NCBI RefSeq assembly: GCF_020150455.1
Contig: NZ_CP083740.1
Coordinates: forward strand, 5,973,001-6,037,000
DNA from: Bremerella sp. TYQ1
GTDB taxonomy: Bacteria > Planctomycetota > Planctomycetia > Pirellulales > Pirellulaceae
Length of the DNA stretch: 64,000 nucleotides
Reading direction: 5' to 3'
Shown: piece by piece, positions 44,494-52,340 of the stretch
Position numbering within the stretch: the first letter of the stretch is position 1
How the letters are laid out: every line of letters starts with the position of its first letter
Notes under the pieces: generated by a model
What the model saw: the letters and a program-made list of their open reading frames with translations, nothing else
What the model was told of the DNA's origin: nothing
The model's database searches: none
Translations under genes and position numbers: made by a program

Positions 44494-45495
44494 TCAGCTG
44501 GAAGCGTTCAGTGAAGACGGGACGGAATCGCTGTAGTTCTCGAGGATTTTGCGAGCATGGTCGGCGATCAGGTCTTTTAGCGAGTCTGGTTGCAGGACTT
44601 TCGCTCGGCTGCCGTACCCGAGGATCCACCAGCTGATTTCGCGGATGCCGCTGACGGTCACTTCGTAATCGATGCTGCCATCTTCGTTCCAATGAATTTG
44701 CTGTGTCTTATGCCATTGAACTTCCGCAACATTCTGCGCGACGAGCGGATCGAAGCGGACGATGATGTGCTGATCTGGTCCGGCTTCGGGGATCATGTGC
44801 CAGGCATTTCGCAGGAAGCGATCGACATGGAAGTTCTGAGGGATCTCGAACGTATCTTCGAGCGTCTCGATCTGTTCGATTCGATTCACTTTAAACGTTC
44901 GAACGGCACGGTGAATGGAACTGCGGCCGATGACGTACCAACTGTGCCGGCTGAAAAGCAGCTTGTAAGGGGAGAGCTTCGTTTGAATCACGTCCCCGTC
45001 AAAGATGCTGCGATACTGGATGCGTACGTTGTGGCGATGGCCTGAGGCGTCGACGAGGGTTTGATAGGCGGACTGGGCTTCTTCTGGTTGATTGACGGGA
45101 TTCAGCTTGATTTCGACCGAGCCAGAGATCTCGCGAAGCTGCTGCTTCATGTGCTCGGGAAGGCTGTTCTCAAGCTTCGTTGCTGCACGTCGAGCAGAAG
45201 AATAGTAGGGCAGGCCGGTCCCATCGCCCAACTCATGGCAGAGCACCATCACGGAGAGAGCTTCTTCCGAACTCAGGCTTGTGGGGGCTAAGAAGTATGT
45301 TTCCGGGATATGGAAACGTTGCCCATTCGAATCGAAAGCGAGCGGCACGCCGGCCGCTCGCAGTGTTTCCAGATCTCGAAAGATGGTGCGACGACTAACG
45401 CCGCACACATCGGCCATCGAGTTAACGTTTTGCGGCCTGCCACCCTGAAGCAGTTGCAGTAGCTTGAGCAGGCGTTGGATTTTGGCCAGATTCAT
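44494..45495 (-). CDS. WYL-domain transcriptional regulator (YafY-like, DeoR-type HTH)
   Basis: A 333-residue regulator. Residues 5-55 form a DeoR-like helix-turn-helix (IQRLLKLLQLLQGGRPQNVNS, then DVCGVSRRTIFRDLETLRAAG). The WYL domain covers about residues 145-230 (IQYRSIFDG, then LLFSRHSWYVIGRSS, with WYV as the signature) and a WCX-type C-terminus follows (WWILGYGSRAKVLQP). Such regulators often sense nucleic-acid or stress ligands. The start lies 74 bases inside the TolC-like gene on the same strand; starting later would remove the first HTH helix, so the overlap seems real. Confidence 0.9.
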   Translation of the reverse strand: MNLAKIQRLLKLLQLLQGGRPQNVNSMADVCGVSRRTIFRDLETLRAAGVPLAFDSNGQRFHIPETYFLAPTSLSSEEALSVMVLCHELGDGTGLPYYSSARRAATKLENSLPEHMKQQLREISGSVEIKLNPVNQPEEAQSAYQTLVDASGHRHNVRIQYRSIFDGDVIQTKLSPYKLLFSRHSWYVIGRSSIHRAVRTFKVNRIEQIETLEDTFEIPQNFHVDRFLRNAWHMIPEAGPDQHIIVRFDPLVAQNVAEVQWHKTQQIHWNEDGSIDYEVTVSGIREISWWILGYGSRAKVLQPDSLKDLIADHARKILENYSDSVPSSLNASS

Positions 45496-47719
45496 GGGAG
45501 ACCGACTTTACCACTCGTCGCGACGACGGCTTGGCGGCAGGCGTCGGCTGCGAAGGACTCTTCGATTGACGAACCTCCGAAACCAGTTCGTTCAGCCCCA
45601 GTTTATTCCAATCGAGCTCACTTTTCGATTGGGCTGGTTTGGCGGCGACTCGTGTTTCTGTTGGTGGTTCCAAGCTGACGGCATCCAGCGAGGTTGGCAT
45701 CTTGGCGGGGGTCGGCGTGCCGATCACTTCGCCGTCGGCCGGAGCGTCACCTTCGTAGATGATCGTTCCTTCCTCGATCGTTCCATGGCTGAGGCTGCCT
45801 TGTGGGACAGGGCCGCGGCTGATCACAGCAGGACGGGTATAGCCGTAGTCAACATAGTGGCTGGCTGCACGACGTCGGGCATGACCCTGAGCATCGAAGT
45901 AAGCCTTTTCTGGCCATGGGCCTTCTGCCAGGTAGACGCCGTTGTAATCGAGCAGGCTACCCTTTCGCATGTGGACGTCCTTGATGGCGATGTTGTACTC
46001 GATCAGGGCCTGGAAGTAGGCGATTTGAGCGTCGCTGCGTCGTCGCTGGGCATCCAGCAGCAAGTCGAGCGTTACCGTGCCGGCATCGTAGGCGGCTTGG
46101 ACCGAGTCGACTTCTTTGTCGGCGGCGATCAATCGGTTCAAGTTCGTTTGCACCAGGCTGTAGTTCGAGTCCAAGTCGCGGATCGTGTCGGTCAGCAGGT
46201 GCGAGACTTCCAGTTCCATATCTTCCATGACCGCTTTTTCGCGAGCGATCTGAAGCTGTACATTACGCACCCCGGCAAGTTCCTGACGGAATCCGATTGG
46301 CATCGAGAACTCCATGCCCAGGGTATATTCCTGGTAGTTGCCTTCAGTGAGTACGTCCCAGGCTTTGCTGTCGACCTGGTTGAAGTTTTTACCGTCTCGG
46401 TTCCCGCTGATTAGCTGGTCGCCCAGACCAAGGAAGCGGTACAAGCCGACGACGTCCAATTGTGGCAACAGTTGGTTGCGAGCGGTGATCAATTCGATTT
46501 CACGTTGCTTGATTCTCCAGCCTTGGCGACGCAGTTCAGGGCTACGTGACAATGCTTCGTCGTGGATCTCGAACCAGTCGAAAGCAACCCAAGCATCGGT
46601 TGGTTCCGAAGTTGGTCGGATCAAGCGACCATCGGTAGCGGCTAAGCCCATGAAGTATCGGAGGCTACCTTCTGCTTTGTACAAGTCACGCAATGCACCT
46701 TCGGTACGGCTACGGAATTCAAAGTATTGCTGACGAGCTTGAGCTTCCTTCTCCGCTTCACCCCCTTCGGCACCGTTGACCATCAACGCGTGAACACGAC
46801 GCCAAGTGACCAGGGCACTGTCGCGGCCGGTCTTGGCGGCTTCCAGGTTGTGGTAAGCGAAGTAGAGCTGCCAATAAGCTTCTTCCACATCCGAAACAAG
46901 GTTGCGGATATTGGTCTCGAAGTCGGCCAGGCTGACGTCTTCGCGAATACGAGCAAGCATCACGTTGACGCGGTTGACCTGAACACCGCTTCCACGAAGA
47001 AGTGGGTGACGGGCTTCCATTTCGACGTTGGCCAACCACGAGCTTGGATAAAGCAGGCTACCGCGGTTGTTGTAGTCGTAGGTGGTGTTGTTTCGCAAAA
47101 ACCACTGCGTACCGGTTGCAGAACGCTTGGTCAGTTCTACGGTTCCAACGGCCAGGTTCTGGCCGAATTCCGACAGGAAGAACGGGTTGCCGGTCGCGAA
47201 GTTTTGCGGACGATCCAAACGGTCCCAGTTGAAGCTGGCGTTCAGCTGTGCGTCGAATTCGCTGAGAGCACCTTCGACACCGAACTGAGGATCGCTCGAA
47301 ACCAACGCTGGGTCGTAGATGGTTGGCGTGCCATCGTTACGTGTGACCAGGTTGTTCGGGATCGCCTGCGACGTCAGCGTCGTGTTCGGGATTACGCGGA
47401 AGATCGCGTTGCCGCCGGCAGTGCGGATGGCTTTGCTGTTCTTCAGCGAGTCAGCAACGGCTTCCTCGAGGCTGAGGTTCCAAATCTTCGATTCATCCAT
47501 CTCGAACGGATCGGAGATTGTGAACGGCGCCTCAGCGTTCGATACCTCGTACAAGCGATGATGATCGACATCGGCATATTCGATGTCGGTCGCTTTATCG
47601 AGGTAAAGGCTCAGATCGCCAGACTCTTTGAAGTAAAACGGTTGAGTCGGCTGGCAACCAGTGAAAATGATGGTGCCAATGAGCACAAGCATCCAGGCTT
47701 GATGGAACTGGGTTTTCAT
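45422..47719 (-). CDS. TolC-family outer membrane efflux lipoprotein
   Basis: A 765-residue protein. It has a lipoprotein signal (WMLVLIGTIIFTGC, Cys near residue 22), a variable N-terminal part, then the two TolC/OEP repeats with long helices (LVSDVEEAYWQLYFAYHNLEAAK, then VQTNLNRLIAADKEVDSVQAAYDAG and IAYFQALIEYNIAIKDV). The last 180 residues are Pro/Ser/Ala-rich and end in a basic tail. The protein is longer than usual TolC members (about 450-500 residues). Its gene overlaps the WYL regulator by 74 bp, so the two are probably one operon. No inner-membrane transporter is adjacent. Confidence 0.9.
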   Translation of the reverse strand: MKTQFHQAWMLVLIGTIIFTGCQPTQPFYFKESGDLSLYLDKATDIEYADVDHHRLYEVSNAEAPFTISDPFEMDESKIWNLSLEEAVADSLKNSKAIRTAGGNAIFRVIPNTTLTSQAIPNNLVTRNDGTPTIYDPALVSSDPQFGVEGALSEFDAQLNASFNWDRLDRPQNFATGNPFFLSEFGQNLAVGTVELTKRSATGTQWFLRNNTTYDYNNRGSLLYPSSWLANVEMEARHPLLRGSGVQVNRVNVMLARIREDVSLADFETNIRNLVSDVEEAYWQLYFAYHNLEAAKTGRDSALVTWRRVHALMVNGAEGGEAEKEAQARQQYFEFRSRTEGALRDLYKAEGSLRYFMGLAATDGRLIRPTSEPTDAWVAFDWFEIHDEALSRSPELRRQGWRIKQREIELITARNQLLPQLDVVGLYRFLGLGDQLISGNRDGKNFNQVDSKAWDVLTEGNYQEYTLGMEFSMPIGFRQELAGVRNVQLQIAREKAVMEDMELEVSHLLTDTIRDLDSNYSLVQTNLNRLIAADKEVDSVQAAYDAGTVTLDLLLDAQRRRSDAQIAYFQALIEYNIAIKDVHMRKGSLLDYNGVYLAEGPWPEKAYFDAQGHARRRAASHYVDYGYTRPAVISRGPVPQGSLSHGTIEEGTIIYEGDAPADGEVIGTPTPAKMPTSLDAVSLEPPTETRVAAKPAQSKSELDWNKLGLNELVSEVRQSKSPSQPTPAAKPSSRRVVKSVSHESGQNPTPAQATATASGWQAAKR

Positions 47720-47743
47720 GGGATACCGAGTCCTGATGCGTAG

Positions 47744-47763
47744 CGTGCACGTCCTTGTGCACG
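47744..47763. promoter_or_regulatory. Perfect 7-bp dyad upstream of the TolC-like gene
   Basis: CGTGCAC (47744-47750) and GTGCACG (47757-47763) are exact complements with six bases between, located 25-44 bases before the start codon. It could be an operator or a hairpin in the 5' untranslated region. Confidence 0.5.
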
Positions 47764-48040
47764 ACACTTCGAAGGAAGTAAATCGCTGCTAGTGTTTGGA
47801 CGACGTCGAGCCCATCGCTGGTACCCCACGTCAAGTCAATTGTCTCGGCCCCCCCGGGCCTGGATTGTTCGCCCCGGCACGCATGCGCACCGAGAAGAGA
47901 AAATCCAGTACAAGGGTTATCGTCGCTCTAACCGTCAAACTTTGAGAAAATTGTGTGACCCGCAAAGTTTTACTTCTTGGGGCTGTCACTGATAGCATTT
48001 TCTGCATTGTTACCCTACGTAGCTACAACGAGAAAACAGA
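47764..48040. other. Remainder of the TolC/48-kb intergenic stretch
   Basis: With the dyad above this is a 321-base gene-less stretch between divergent genes. I see no coding frame and no clear promoter boxes. Confidence 0.35.
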
Positions 48041-48325
48041 ATGGAAACGGCCGAACAACTGATGCAGCATGCCGGGGAATTGCTGGAAATCCTAGAGTCT
48101 GGGCAGCCATTTGCCCCAGAAGATCTGATCGACATGGTGCATCATGTCGAGATGTTCTGCGATCACTTCCCTGCTAGCGAAGAAGTCCCTCGAAAAGTGG
48201 CCAGAATGCTGACCGAGTTGGTGCCAGCACTGGATGCAGCTGCACAAAATTACGACCAAGCGACGGCCGAGCAGATTCAAGATGCGGCGGGTGCGTTGTT
48301 TGTCGTCATGCTAGAAAAGCTGTAG
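48041..48325 (+). CDS. Small hypothetical helical protein
   Basis: A 94-residue acidic protein, helical throughout (METAEQLMQHAGELLEILES, then LIDMVHHVEMFCDHF, and PALDAAAQNYDQATAEQIQD). I do not recognise a family. It has no signal peptide. It stands alone with a hairpin 10 bases past its stop. The even amino-acid use and well-placed hairpin support it as a gene. Confidence 0.65.
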   Translation: METAEQLMQHAGELLEILESGQPFAPEDLIDMVHHVEMFCDHFPASEEVPRKVARMLTELVPALDAAAQNYDQATAEQIQDAAGALFVVMLEKL

Positions 48326-48335
48326 GCAAAACAAT

Positions 48336-48370
48336 AAGGCCCCGGAAACGTGGAGCATTTCCGAGGCCTT
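48336..48370. terminator. Hairpin between convergent genes, probable bidirectional terminator
   Basis: AAGGCCCCGGAAA (48336-48348) pairs with TTTCCGAGGCCTT (48358-48370) at 12 of 13 positions around a nine-base loop. T runs are minimal on both strands. Confidence 0.6.
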
Positions 48371-48397
48371 ACCGTACGCAAGCGGGGCAGTGTGTTT

Positions 48398-48889
48398 TTA
48401 AGATGCCATCGCGGTGACGTTTACCTTCTTGGCCAACTTCGAGAGCTTCTTGTCAGCCTGTTCTTCGTCGTTCAGGTTTTCGCCCAGAAGTTGTTTGGCG
48501 TTTTCGTAGCCAAGAGCTTTCGCCCATGTGCACAATGTGCCGTATGTGGCAATTTCGTAGTGCTCGACCTTCTGCGCCAAAGCGATCAACATAGCGTCCA
48601 TTACTTCGGGGTCAGCGTCTTCCTTCATCTCTTCGGAAGCTTCTTCGATCAAGCCTGCCATGGCCTCGCACTTCTTGGCTCGGGCCGCTTTGCCGGTTTC
48701 CTCGAATGCCTTTTCGGCCCGTTCGACGTGCTGTTTGGTTTCTTCTAGATGCTCGCGGAAAGCTTCAGCCAAGTTTTCGTTGCTGGCCTTTTTCGCCATC
48801 TTGGGGAGAGCTTTCAGAAGCTGCTTCTCCGCATGAAAGATGTCGCGAAGTTCGTCGTAAAATGCGTCAGCGAGTGTATTCATCGCCAT
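48398..48889 (-). CDS. DUF892/YciE-type ferritin-like protein
   Basis: A 163-residue four-helix protein of the YciE/YciF group. It has the conserved [24 protein letters not shown] opening (in two parts), then [17 protein letters not shown] and the pair of Glu/His-bearing helices ending [20 protein letters not shown]. These residues would bind a di-metal site. The family is stress-induced in other bacteria. The ATG at 48889 has AGGAGG eight bases upstream. Two dyads lie just upstream and could control transcription or translation. Confidence 0.9.
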   Translation of the reverse strand: MAMNTLADAFYDELRDIFHAEKQLLKALPKMAKKASNENLAEAFREHLEETKQHVERAEKAFEETGKAARAKKCEAMAGLIEEASEEMKEDADPEVMDAMLIALAQKVEHYEIATYGTLCTWAKALGYENAKQLLGENLNDEEQADKKLSKLAKKVNVTAMAS

Positions 48890-48906
48890 GAGGAAATCCT
48901 CCTAAG

Positions 48907-48936
48907 CTTGGTTAATCGAATAAACGAGTAACCAAG
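48907..48936 (-). promoter_or_regulatory. Hairpin abutting the ribosome-binding site of the DUF892 gene
   Basis: CTTGGTTAATCG (48907-48918) and CGAGTAACCAAG (48925-48936) pair at 11 of 12 positions around a six-base loop. On the minus strand the hairpin ends two bases before TAGGAGG, so it could affect access of the ribosome, or it could be an operator. Confidence 0.55.
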
Positions 48937-48942
48937 CCCTTT

Positions 48943-48983
48943 GCAAGCATTGTGCCAAGCCATGAAAGCGAGGCAATGCTTGC
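48943..48983. promoter_or_regulatory. Perfect 10-bp inverted repeat upstream of the DUF892 gene
   Basis: GCAAGCATTG (48943-48952) and CAATGCTTGC (48974-48983) are exact complements, 21 bases apart. Half-site centres are about 31 bp apart, three helical turns, which suits a dimeric regulator. Confidence 0.5.
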
Positions 48984-49051
48984 CAAAACCAAGAGGAACC
49001 TGCCAGCTTAACAACCAAAGTGATAGCACTTTGGCCATAGCCCATGATTGA

Positions 49052-51865
49052 TTAGGCCCAGATCACTTCGATCGGGTACCACTGCCCTGGGGCGAGTTGG
49101 AAGATGATTCGATCGCCATCGATCTCGCACTTGGAGATGCGGTTGCCGTTGAAGTCACACAGGTGAGCTTCGGCAACGCGACGGAAGCAGCGAATCGCTC
49201 CTTTGGCGTTTCGTCCTTCAGTTTCCAGTATCTTGGTTTTGCAACCGATAATCTGCCCACTCTCATCCGTCAGTGTATCTAGGCTGGTGAGCTGAACATT
49301 TTTCGCTTCCAGATGAAACATCCACGACGATGTGCCAGGGGCCGGAACGGATGAGGCCTCAAAGATCGGTTCCGGTTGATATAGAAACTGCCGCGCGGCC
49401 GGAAGTGAGTAGGGTAGGTCGAGCCCAATCCCCAAACGAAACTTCCGCTGCGACTCTCCGTGCGGGATTAAAATGGTATCCAGCATGTGCCCGTGATTTC
49501 GGAGGTGGAAAGGGATGCCCCCAGTCAAAAGTGTGGTCTTTCCGTGCGAAGCATTGATCTCCACGTAATTCGAGGCTTCGATACGTCGTCCGCCACAGCG
49601 TGTACGAACCCATTGCACATCGTGATAAGTCAACGCCGACTCGTCGCCCCATGCCAGTCGACAGCAATAATGCGAATCCCAGGGAAGCGACTTTGGATCG
49701 ACTTGTGGATCAAGTTCGATCTCAATTTCTAAGACACGCGACTCACGCCAGAGGCGATACGTCTGCTTGTATTTGGCCATCACTTCCCCTTCTTCGCCAA
49801 TAAGATTCCCTTGCGTGCGAATCTCACCGAGCGCGGCTGAGTTGGTCGCGGGATCGATCTGCGTAACTTCCATGCGACTGTAGACGGCCGAAGCATCGGG
49901 GCCCAGGTAACGTTCCCCGGTCGCTTGCTTTTTGCCAGGCATGCGTAGGGAAAGCTGCTGCGAAAGGCGATTGCCTCGGGTTTTGTAATCGTAGATTGAC
50001 TTGATGCCGCCTGTTTCGGGGTGAATATGAACTTCCATGTACTCGTTACGCAGGACATGGCCGTCTAGCATTGTCTTCTGCTTGCCAGGGTTTGCCTTGG
50101 CATCACCCGTGATCCATGCATAGCCGCTGCCGGGAACATTAATCGCGGCAAACTTTCGCGTGCTGTCATGTCCGCTCGTAATCACTGGAGCTTCGTTGAC
50201 CGGTAAATCGGATAGCTGCGAAAGAAATACGCCTCGTGTCGCGGCCGAATTCGATGTGTTGAGCACCAAATATGCCCGTTGGTCCGACTGATCTACTCGC
50301 GGCAACGCTTCGGCCACCTTTTTGCTCGCCTGATCGACGAGAGCTTCCGCTTCGGTCGATCGGTCAGGCTGAGGGTTGGCTGGGTCTTGGATGGATCGCA
50401 CATGCTCGTGTGGCTTGATCGAGGAAGGCGTGCCGGAGATCAGCTGCGACAGCGCCTCCAGTTTTTGTGCCGATTCGAGCTGGGCGTTGTAGCGTTCTCG
50501 CTGGGCATGCTGAGAGACTGGACCTTCCTGCCGACGAACAATCGACTGTTTCAGCCACGGCGTGCGGTAATCTTCTGGCTTGAAGTTGCCGTGATAGGTT
50601 GCCGTGTCGGTCACTTCGAAGTAATGCTCGACGGTAACAAACTCGCCCAGGCTGTTTCCGTAGCGAGCGATTGTGCGGAGATCTTCGTACCAAGGCGACG
50701 TCATCTGAGGCCAATGTGCGAATGCGAGTGTTGCGACATGCTCACCATCCATCGCTTCGCCTAGTTTGGAAAACAGAGAGAGAAACGTTTCCGGCTTGGT
50801 CGCATCCAGCGGAAACTTGGCCAGCGTATCGATCGTCGAACCGTCGACCCCTTCCCATTGTGCTTTCCCTTGATTGCTGACAGGCAGCTTCCCTTCATCG
50901 AGTGTGGCATGGACCGCACCGATATATCCCAGTCCTTTCAGGACCTGTGGCAGAAACGCTGTCATACCGAATCGGCGGCGGCCGAAAACCTTGGGAGCCC
51001 CACCAAACGCTTGCTCGTAGGCAGTGTGCCCGCGATGAAAGTTCTCGAGCAACGATTCTGGATCGAGCAAGTTGAGCGGCCCTTCGACCAGCTCTCCACC
51101 CACTAACCCAAGTTGCTTGGCTTCAATCTTGCTAGCAATGGCAGCTTTCAGTTCAGGCTGCTCGTCAGAGATCTTCTTGGCCAGCGAACCGCTGATCCAT
51201 AAATTCGTGGGCAGCTGGTCATTCACTTCCGCAAGAAGAGATTCATTAAGCGTCGATTCCGCGACCAACGTAAAGTCGAGCAAGCTGGCATCGACCGCAT
51301 AATATTGATTGCGTTCTTCAAGGAGCACATCGAAACAGGCCTGAAGGTTCGATTTTGCTTCGTCCAGCTTGCCTTCGGCGGCCGCTTTAGCAGCTTCGAT
51401 CGTTTTGTTCTCGAAATAGATCTCGTCCAAGCTGCTCGAATAACGCATCTGCCGCGTGAGGAGCTCAACTTGGAGGTAACAGTATCCCAGCGCATAAAAG
51501 TCAGGTGCTAGCTGCCGAGCTACCTCATGGACTTCGCCTAGGCGATCGAGCAGTTTGGTGACGATCTCTTGGCGGTCGGTCAAACCTTTGACCAGCGCCG
51601 CACCAGATTCCTTGGCACGCTGAGAAAAGCCAGCGGGAAGCTCTGATTTGCAGATCGAAGGAATCAGTAAAGCCAGGCCGTCCAAGTTCTCGGGCGGAGA
51701 GTCAACGCGATGCCACTGCGGATTTTTCCCTGCGGCTGCCAAAAAAGCTGGGTGCCACATCGCTGTCCAGTTGGCGAGCAAGCTTTGGGCTTCGTCCCCC
51801 GTGTGGTATGTGGGGAAGTCTTCGAAGCTGTGGCAAGGGAGTAGAATCGCGATTTCCTGAATCAT
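49052..51865 (-). CDS. Glycoside hydrolase family 38-like protein, probable loss of the catalytic Asp
   Basis: A 937-residue protein with the layout of GH38 alpha-mannosidases: an N-terminal barrel, a helical part, and a large C-terminal beta-sandwich (MEVHIHPETGGIKSIYDYKT, then RESRVLEIEIELDPQVDP). The stretch GGELVEGPLNLLDPESLLENF followed by FGRRRFGMTAFLPQVLKGLG corresponds to the conserved GH38 block in which W-x-P-D-x-FG carries the nucleophile Asp. Here Arg stands where Asp should be (near residue 296). The N-terminal metal-binding HxD motif is also not seen (CHSFEDF). It may therefore bind rather than cut sugar. The start at 51865 is used since an earlier ATG lacks support. Confidence 0.75.
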   Translation of the reverse strand: MIQEIAILLPCHSFEDFPTYHTGDEAQSLLANWTAMWHPAFLAAAGKNPQWHRVDSPPENLDGLALLIPSICKSELPAGFSQRAKESGAALVKGLTDRQEIVTKLLDRLGEVHEVARQLAPDFYALGYCYLQVELLTRQMRYSSSLDEIYFENKTIEAAKAAAEGKLDEAKSNLQACFDVLLEERNQYYAVDASLLDFTLVAESTLNESLLAEVNDQLPTNLWISGSLAKKISDEQPELKAAIASKIEAKQLGLVGGELVEGPLNLLDPESLLENFHRGHTAYEQAFGGAPKVFGRRRFGMTAFLPQVLKGLGYIGAVHATLDEGKLPVSNQGKAQWEGVDGSTIDTLAKFPLDATKPETFLSLFSKLGEAMDGEHVATLAFAHWPQMTSPWYEDLRTIARYGNSLGEFVTVEHYFEVTDTATYHGNFKPEDYRTPWLKQSIVRRQEGPVSQHAQRERYNAQLESAQKLEALSQLISGTPSSIKPHEHVRSIQDPANPQPDRSTEAEALVDQASKKVAEALPRVDQSDQRAYLVLNTSNSAATRGVFLSQLSDLPVNEAPVITSGHDSTRKFAAINVPGSGYAWITGDAKANPGKQKTMLDGHVLRNEYMEVHIHPETGGIKSIYDYKTRGNRLSQQLSLRMPGKKQATGERYLGPDASAVYSRMEVTQIDPATNSAALGEIRTQGNLIGEEGEVMAKYKQTYRLWRESRVLEIEIELDPQVDPKSLPWDSHYCCRLAWGDESALTYHDVQWVRTRCGGRRIEASNYVEINASHGKTTLLTGGIPFHLRNHGHMLDTILIPHGESQRKFRLGIGLDLPYSLPAARQFLYQPEPIFEASSVPAPGTSSWMFHLEAKNVQLTSLDTLTDESGQIIGCKTKILETEGRNAKGAIRCFRRVAEAHLCDFNGNRISKCEIDGDRIIFQLAPGQWYPIEVIWA

Positions 51866-51915
51866 CGTCCGTTGACCTGGGGCAATAGGGGGCGAATGAA
51901 CGCAAGTGATTACCA

Positions 51916-51975
51916 AATAATAAGTTATAAGGTATAGTGTATTGACGGGGCTTCGCCAAATCAGACCTTATTATT
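51916..51975. promoter_or_regulatory. AT-rich dyad upstream of the GH38-like gene
   Basis: AATAATAAG (51916-51924) and CTTATTATT (51967-51975) are exact complements 42 bases apart. It stands in the 475-base gene-less stretch 51866-52340, which otherwise holds only the pilM promoter. Confidence 0.35.
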
Positions 51976-52121
51976 AGGGGCTTCTGCGATGGTGAGGAGC
52001 AGGGGAGGCAGCGACGGGATCGGTTTGCCGCGACTGTCGGCCCCCATGTCGGGTAGGCTTTTTGAGCCCTATCTTGTTGTGAGGTAGTGGTTTACATAAA
52101 ACGGTGGAAATTGCATTTTCG

Positions 52122-52151
52122 TTGACATTCTGGAGAAGTTCACACTAGAAT
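52122..52151 (+). promoter_or_regulatory. Promoter of the pilM operon
   Basis: TTGACA (52122-52127), an 18-base spacer and TAGAAT (52146-52151). This is a good sigma-70 promoter, giving a leader of about 180 bases before pilM. Confidence 0.78.
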
Positions 52152-52340
52152 GAAATCGTTGTCATTAAGGTGATGGAGATTTACCTTCGTGGCAAACACC
52201 CTTCTCCTTTAGTTTGCTTGTCTTAAACCTGCGATCTGCGGAGTGTGCGTTATTCGTTGGACGTAATTGCCGGAGTAATTCTGGCTGTTTCTTGCCAACA
52301 AGCACGGTGCGCGACGCAACGATTGCTGTGAGGAACAGAG

